DNA from: Verrucomicrobiales bacterium | Lineage (GTDB): Bacteria > Verrucomicrobiota > Verrucomicrobiia > Verrucomicrobiales > Akkermansiaceae | Reading direction: 5' to 3' | Length of the DNA: 11,128 bases | Assembly (NCBI GenBank): GCA_003527555.1 | Contig: DPWT01000279.1 | Location: 1-11,128, forward strand | In this document: positions 7,060-11,128 of the stretch, piece after piece | How positions within the stretch are numbered: the stretch's first letter is position 1 | Layout of the letters: every line of letters begins with the position of its first letter | The notes under the pieces: generated by a model | Database searches by the model: none | Told to the model about the DNA's origin: nothing | The model's input: only the letters and a program-made list of their open reading frames with translations | Made by a program: the position numbers and the translations under genes

Positions 7060-8217
7060 TTATCGCCGAAATTTTAAAATAGCATCAGCAAATCCGATAC
7101 CAATGCCTGCCATCACCTTACCGGAGCCAAGATAGTGGAACTCTGCATTGGAGATCCCTATTTGCAGCTTCTTGAGCTCAAGTTTAGTAAACTCGCTTTT
7201 ACGAAATTTCTCCCTAAGAATCTGCATTGCAGCCCCCTTTAATTTTTCCTCAGATTGTATCTTTTTAAGCTTCCTGCTGACGTTGCCATCCCTCAGTTTC
7301 AGTTCAGTTAATTCCGCGTCCCAGTATTTCTCTGTGAGCACAGCTGTTACATTACCCGTGAATTCTGCCATTGCCGCAGGTGCAGCCATCGCGTCACGGA
7401 AATTTTGATGGATTGCAGCATAGCGCTTTTGACCACCCTCATATTTATTCGTTGGACCACCTGCTCCCATGACACCAATGACAAAAGGTAGATTTGGTGC
7501 GGATAGGTCTTTCCTAATATCCCGAATGAATTGGGCCATAACCTTTGAATAATCACTATAACCTCCTTTTTTATCTCGATTGGGGTAAACATTGCGATTC
7601 ACCATGTCATTCCAACCTTGAAACCATACAAGACCAGCTAGATCATAACCCTGACTTTTTTTGTAGTCTGGGTAAACTCTAGAAATATTCGCCAAAACAT
7701 CCTTCACGTGCGCAATGGTCAGTCGATAGTAGTGACCCGATTCTTTCTCGTTACCTTTGTAGACTCCTGCGCTCGGTGGTCGAAAATCTGAATATAGGCT
7801 CTTACCACCCCACGCGGCCTTGATAATTAAAATAGGTTCGTTGAACCGCTTCCCTAGTGTCATCCCAAAAGCTAATTCCGGACCAATTTTTGTTTCATCA
7901 GCACCAAAACCAACAGTAAGAGCCCCCTCTTTTAAACCTTTTGCCGATAGGTAAGACATTCGAACATCATTAAAAACCTTGGGCGATCCTTTCCGGTCTT
8001 GCAGATCTCTCAACCATGGTGCGGTCATCGGATCCATGCCTATATGCTCCATAGTGGTAATTTTTGCATGCCCCTGCATGTTGGATTGACCAACGAGAAC
8101 AAAAACCTTGAGCGGTTTTTTACCCGTAGCAGCAACCCCATGTGTTGTAATCAGTAGACTAATTACACATAACAGCTTGAGTAAACGACTTATCAGAAAA
8201 GAAAGGTGATTCTTCAT
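7060..8217 (-). CDS. Secreted SASA-family (sialate O-acetylesterase-like) carbohydrate esterase
   Basis: A 385-residue SGNH-type hydrolase of the sialate O-acetylesterase (SASA) family, which removes acetyl groups from sugars. The start at ATG 8217 gives an N-terminal signal peptide (SFLISRLLKLLCVISLLITT, then HGVAA), so it acts outside the cytoplasm; an upstream TTG frame overlaps uvrC and is rejected. Family blocks seen: VFVLVGQSNMQGHA with Ser45, the probable nucleophile; AAWGGKSL (134-141); LVWFQGWND (196-204); and AEFHYLGSGK (358-367) with His361, the probable catalytic His. The usual acidic residue three before this His is Ala; Glu359 might substitute. Residues 300-350 are a charged helical insert (KLRDGNVSRKLKKIQSEEKL). 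It stands alone with no sulfatase or glycoside hydrolase nearby. The true substrate is unknown, and sialic acid is not implied. Confidence 0.88.
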   Translation of the reverse strand: MKNHLSFLISRLLKLLCVISLLITTHGVAATGKKPLKVFVLVGQSNMQGHAKITTMEHIGMDPMTAPWLRDLQDRKGSPKVFNDVRMSYLSAKGLKEGALTVGFGADETKIGPELAFGMTLGKRFNEPILIIKAAWGGKSLYSDFRPPSAGVYKGNEKESGHYYRLTIAHVKDVLANISRVYPDYKKSQGYDLAGLVWFQGWNDMVNRNVYPNRDKKGGYSDYSKVMAQFIRDIRKDLSAPNLPFVIGVMGAGGPTNKYEGGQKRYAAIHQNFRDAMAAPAAMAEFTGNVTAVLTEKYWDAELTELKLRDGNVSRKLKKIQSEEKLKGAAMQILREKFRKSEFTKLELKKLQIGISNAEFHYLGSGKVMAGIGIGFADAILKFRR

Positions 8218-8267
8218 ATCACTTGATTTACTGTGCATCCGCACCGATTCTTCCATCGATTTAAGTA

Positions 8268-9815
8268 ATGCAACACTCAAAGCCTAAGTTAAAACTACAA
8301 CAAACCCCCCACAAACCCGGGGTTTACTTGATGAAGGATCGTCTGGGTGGAATCATTTACGTCGGAAAAGCAAAAGATCTTAAAAAGCGTTTAGGTAGCT
8401 ACTTCACGCCGTCCCGAAAAATGCGATCGGATGTAAAAACACGAGCATTGATCGATAGTATATGCGACTTTGATTTCCATGTGGTCAAAAATGAACAAGA
8501 ATCATTTATCCTTGAGAGCAAACTCATCAAGCAATACCGCCCACGATACAACGTCAGCTTGCGAGACGACAAACGCTTTTACATGGTCAAAGTGCAACTT
8601 GATGTTCCGCTGCCGCGCTTTGCTCTAACACGATTAAAAAAGAACGATGGTGCACGCTACTTCGGACCGTTCGTTCATTCGGTAGCACTGAAAGCCACAC
8701 TGGAATGGCTCAATAGGGAATTCGGATTGCGCACCTGCCGACCCAAACAACCGGGAGACCATGAATATCGACACTGCCATGCCGATATTATCAGAAAATG
8801 CTGCGCTCCATGTGTGGGTAAAATTTCTGAGCAAAAATACCGCCAACGAATCGATGAAGCCATTAATCTGCTGGAAGGTAAAGGCAAGGGCAACCGCCTA
8901 AATGGGCTTCGCGAACAAATGAATAAAGCTGCAGAAAAACTAGATTTTGAAAAAGCAGCAAAATTACGAGACATCATTGATAATCTCGAAAAAACTCTGA
9001 GTCCAACACGCAGCTTTTCTCGCGGCAGAGGCGTCCCCAGCACCGTGACACCAACTGAGGACTTAGTAGAGCTACAAGATGCGCTCTCCCTACCCGACCC
9101 GTTACACATCATGGAATGCTTTGATATTTCCAACGTTTCGAATAATCATATCGTAGCATCCATGGTTCGTTTTGTTAATGGCATACCTGACAATCAAGGA
9201 TACCGGCGCTACCGAATCAAAACCGTTCAAGGACAAGACGACTTCGCAAGTATGGCAGAAGTAGTTAGAAGACGATACTCAAGAATCCTGTTAGAAAATA
9301 ACGTGCCTAATTCTAGTAATCAAGAACGTCCTCTCGATGCTCTTCGCAGGCTCGCACGCGAGGGTAAATCACCACTACACATTCCTAACCTTGTGATTGT
9401 CGATGGAGGCAAAGGGCAGTTGGGCATGGCTGTAAGAGAACTGACACGGCTCGGGCTAGATGACCTCCCTGTGATTGGTCTCGCCAAGCAACACGAGGAA
9501 ATTTTCCGTTACGGAAGCACTGAACCGCTCAGATTACCGCACGATACTGGCGCGCTAAAACTACTCCAGCGAATCCGAGACGAAGCACATCGGTTTGCCA
9601 ATAACTACAACGAGTTGTTGCTCCGTCGTCGCGTTCGCGAGAGTCTATTAGACGATTGCCCTGGTATGTCTCCAAAACGTAAAGAGGCCCTGCTTAGACG
9701 ATTTGGCTCAGTTAAACGTATCCGAACTGCTTCCTTGAAGGAACTAGAATCCGTGCCAGGCATCGGCAAAAAGACAGCCGCTCATATGCACTCTTGGCTA
9801 CAACAAAAAAAATAA
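8268..9815 (+). CDS. uvrC: Excinuclease ABC subunit C, short form
   Basis: UvrC makes both incisions around DNA lesions bound by UvrAB in nucleotide excision repair. Domains in order: GIY-YIG nuclease (about 14-96; PGVYLMKD, YVGKAKDLKKR with Tyr31 and Arg41, LESKLIKQYRPRYN with Glu83 and Asn95); cysteine cluster Cys157, Cys170, Cys178, Cys182, matching the 4Fe-4S ligands known in E. coli UvrC, plus Cys179; UVR motif (about 212-243; EKLDFEKAAKLRDIIDNLE); RNase H-like nuclease with Asp286 (ECFDIS), Asp379 (VIVDGGKGQ) and His441 (RDEAHRFA); and a helix-hairpin-helix pair (462-512; PGIGKKTA). At 515 residues it is about 95 shorter than E. coli UvrC. The loss lies between the UVR motif and Asp286, only about 43 residues here. 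All catalytic residues are kept, so it should work. It diverges from the esterase with 50 bases between; no Shine-Dalgarno is seen. Confidence 0.97.
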   Translation: MQHSKPKLKLQQTPHKPGVYLMKDRLGGIIYVGKAKDLKKRLGSYFTPSRKMRSDVKTRALIDSICDFDFHVVKNEQESFILESKLIKQYRPRYNVSLRDDKRFYMVKVQLDVPLPRFALTRLKKNDGARYFGPFVHSVALKATLEWLNREFGLRTCRPKQPGDHEYRHCHADIIRKCCAPCVGKISEQKYRQRIDEAINLLEGKGKGNRLNGLREQMNKAAEKLDFEKAAKLRDIIDNLEKTLSPTRSFSRGRGVPSTVTPTEDLVELQDALSLPDPLHIMECFDISNVSNNHIVASMVRFVNGIPDNQGYRRYRIKTVQGQDDFASMAEVVRRRYSRILLENNVPNSSNQERPLDALRRLAREGKSPLHIPNLVIVDGGKGQLGMAVRELTRLGLDDLPVIGLAKQHEEIFRYGSTEPLRLPHDTGALKLLQRIRDEAHRFANNYNELLLRRRVRESLLDDCPGMSPKRKEALLRRFGSVKRIRTASLKELESVPGIGKKTAAHMHSWLQQKK

Positions 9816-9904
9816 TTCCTCCACTAGCGTAATCTAATAACTGATTTATCCGCACAGACATCAAAAATCTGCGCCTATTGGCTTAGGTGTGAGAGATTCT
9901 TGGC

Positions 9905-9920
9905 GAGCTTGTGTAAGCTC
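9905..9920. terminator. Possible hairpin between convergent uvrC and sufE
   Basis: GAGCTT, a GTGT loop and AAGCTC form a perfect six-pair hairpin in the 142-base gap between the convergent genes. It has no T-tract on either strand, so a terminator role is only suggested by position. The rest of the gap shows no gene. Confidence 0.3.
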
Positions 9921-9957
9921 CAGATGGAACAATTTCACCGAGAGAATTGAAAAACAT

Positions 9958-10374
9958 TCAGGATGCCGCGTGTTCTAGAGCACGTTGCTTCATTTGAGTA
10001 GCCATCAGATTAAGCGCATTAGCACGGGTGGGTGCGAGATGCTCCTTGAGACCCGTCTTATCAATAAATGACATATCCGCTTGGAGGATAGCATCTGGTT
10101 TCTCGCCATCAAGAACCCTGACAAATAACGCAATCATCCCTTTGGTGATCAGAGAATCTGAATCAGCTTGGTAATGCATCACCCCATCTTCAAAACCTGC
10201 ATCTAACCATACCTGCGATTGACAACCTTTAATCAGACGGTCTTGAGTATGTTTTTCTTCATGCATCAAGGGCAACTTTTTACCCAGCCCTATGACGTAC
10301 TCATAGCGCTCGGTCCAATCCTGGAAAAGCCCCAGCTCGTCAAGCAACTCAAGTTGTTTTACCGCGATACTCAT
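9958..10374 (-). CDS. sufE: SufE-family cysteine desulfuration protein
   Basis: SufE takes persulfide sulfur from the cysteine desulfurase SufS and passes it to the Fe-S cluster scaffold in the cytoplasm. The 138-residue protein has the family's fold cues: DWTERYEYVIGLGKKLPLM (19-37), then the active-site motif LIKGCQSQVWL with Cys51, the same position as in E. coli SufE. The C-terminal half ends FIDKTGLKEHLAPTRANALN, also typical. The start is ATG 10374, overlapping the TGA of the upstream HU-family gene by one base (TGATG), which suggests translational coupling. No other suf gene is in the window, so SufS and the scaffold must be elsewhere. Confidence 0.94.
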   Translation of the reverse strand: MSIAVKQLELLDELGLFQDWTERYEYVIGLGKKLPLMHEEKHTQDRLIKGCQSQVWLDAGFEDGVMHYQADSDSLITKGMIALFVRVLDGEKPDAILQADMSFIDKTGLKEHLAPTRANALNLMATQMKQRALEHAAS

Positions 10375-10685
10375 CAACCCTCTTGTATCATTGGTAGGAT
10401 ACGCGCCACGCGCTCCTTCATTTGTTTACCCGGCTTGAACTTCACCACTGCGCGTGGCGGAATCTTCATGTCTTGACCCGGGTTTTTGGGGTTACGTCCC
10501 ACCTTACCTTTCATTTCGCGCACTTGGAATGAACCAAAATTCCGCATGACCACCGCATTACCTTTAGCAAGCTCGCCGGTGACGGTGTCTAGTAGAGTCT
10601 CAAGGACATTAAGAACCTCTGCCTGGTTCAGTCCGGTTTTATTACTAAGCTTGGTTACGAGGTCGCGTTTGGTTACAGTTTCCAT
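10374..10685 (-). CDS. HU/IHF-family DNA-binding protein
   Basis: A 103-residue nucleoid protein that binds and bends DNA as a dimer. It has the family's N-terminal helices (TKRDLVTKLSNKTGLNQAEV), the core VVMRNFGSFQVREM (45-58), the DNA-arm sequence GRNPKNPGQDMKIPPRAVVK (63-82) whose RNP proline (Pro66) inserts into DNA, and the closing FKPGKQMKERV. The arm has Asn-Pro-Gly-Gln where HU and IHF usually have Thr-Gly, and looks slightly closer to IHF; the sequence alone does not decide between HU and IHF. It precedes sufE in a TGATG overlap, an uncommon pair. The ATG at 10685 has no Shine-Dalgarno. Confidence 0.93.
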   Translation of the reverse strand: METVTKRDLVTKLSNKTGLNQAEVLNVLETLLDTVTGELAKGNAVVMRNFGSFQVREMKGKVGRNPKNPGQDMKIPPRAVVKFKPGKQMKERVARILPMIQEG

Positions 10686-10707
10686 GGTGTGAGTAGAAAT
10701 CAGGTAG

Positions 10708-10721
10708 TTTGATCAATCAAA
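10708..10721. promoter_or_regulatory. Small dyad upstream of the HU-family gene
   Basis: TTTGAT, CA, ATCAAA form a 14-base dyad 22 bases upstream of the HU-family start. It may be an operator in the promoter or leader region. It resembles part of an IHF site but does not match the full consensus. No firm promoter could be placed. Confidence 0.25.
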
Positions 10722-11111
10722 TTAGTTAGTGCCTGTTCAAAACCACAATATAGTGAAATTGTCCCGCAAAAAATGTTCCTAATTGCATCCTTGCCGTCTC
10801 AGTAAACTCATCGGAGTACTGTATCCGCGTGTATGCATTCCAACTTGAATATTTTTTAAATCCAATTCACTCATACTTGGTAGTTAAAATTTGCATCAAT
10901 GCAAAATTAGGCTTGCTGCCTAGATAAGCGATCTCGGTGACGTTTTGTCCATCAACAGCATGCGCTCTGTGATGGCGATTTCCTAATACCAAACAACCCA
11001 TTTTTTATGTAATATACTCACAATGAATGTTTTTTGCATGATTTTTCGCTTGCTTCGTCTCACACACTGCTCGAAGCTGTCTGAGCGCTAGAGGGATTTC
11101 AGGTGGCGCAT

Positions 11112-11128
11112 CACACACACACACACAC
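11112..11128. repeat. (CA)n dinucleotide repeat at the window edge
   Basis: Seventeen bases of uninterrupted CA repeat (eight units plus C) run into the right edge, so the full length is unknown. Such runs are uncommon in bacterial DNA and are prone to slippage. Confidence 0.8.

Larger units (their letters stand above)
10686..11128. other. Right-end region with no convincing gene
   Basis: This 443-base stretch holds the HU-family upstream region. It contains a TTTGCAT/ATGCAAA dyad (10890-10905), a TAGGC/GCCTA stem (10908-10922, loop TTGCT) and two overlapping minus-strand frames: 44 codons at 10867-11001 (MGCLVLGNRHHRAHAVDGQ...) and 31 codons at 10779-10874 (MSELDLKNIQVGMHTRGYST...), sharing eight bases. 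Neither has a ribosome site or a recognised family. It may be a decayed gene, a small RNA region or plain spacer. Confidence 0.5.

Noticed and set aside
8218..8280. Longer esterase starting at TTG 8280
   Set aside because: It overlaps the uvrC start and places about 21 extra residues before the signal peptide; ATG 8217 fits better.
10711..10728. IHF binding site upstream of the HU-family gene
   Set aside because: ATCAA and TTA are present, but the spacing or flanking base is off by one against the WATCAANNNNTTR consensus.
1..11128. CRISPR array, insertion sequence or prophage
   Set aside because: No spaced direct repeats, transposase or phage genes were seen on either strand.

Overview
The window reads as chromosomal DNA of moderate GC from a Gram-negative bacterium, most likely a member of the Verrucomicrobiota (inference). 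Supporting points are a short UvrC that lacks the segment between its UVR motif and its RNase H-like domain, a YD-like secreted protein of a type I associate with that phylum, a secreted SASA-family esterase of the kind common in marine Verrucomicrobiota and Planctomycetota, and an ExbB-ExbD-ExbD-TPR cluster. Many start codons have no visible Shine-Dalgarno sequence. No rRNA, tRNA, CRISPR array, transposase or phage gene was seen.

Layout from left to right. (1) 1-870, minus: an AraC-family regulator cut by the left edge. A perfect 27-bp palindrome that looks like a Fur box lies upstream at 907-933, with a related half-site near 1000. (2) 1194-2045, minus: folP, dihydropteroate synthase, divergent from a small secreted hypothetical protein at 2081-2662, with only 35 bp between the two starts. 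(3) 2702-6898, minus: a compact cluster transcribed in the order exbB, exbD, a second exbD-like gene, and a large periplasmic TPR protein. This resembles a proton-driven envelope complex of the ExbBD/TolQR type. The second ExbD keeps the periplasmic domain but lacks the usual transmembrane aspartate. (4) 7060-8217, minus: a secreted SASA-type (sialate O-acetylesterase-like) hydrolase, separated from exbB by a region holding a long imperfect hairpin. (5) 8268-9815, plus: uvrC, divergent from the esterase. (6) 9958-10685, minus: an HU/IHF-family DNA-binding protein and sufE, joined by a one-base TGATG stop/start overlap. (7) 10686-11128: no convincing gene, two small dyads, two overlapping tiny ORFs, and a (CA)n run at the right edge.

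The genes fall into separate housekeeping and envelope units. Iron is a loose theme: a probable Fur site before the AraC gene, SufE for Fe-S cluster assembly, and a UvrC with four cluster-type cysteines. The exbB/exbD/exbD-like/TPR cluster is the best candidate for a less well described system. It contains no tonB, tolA, tolB or pal, so its partners and energised output cannot be read from this window.
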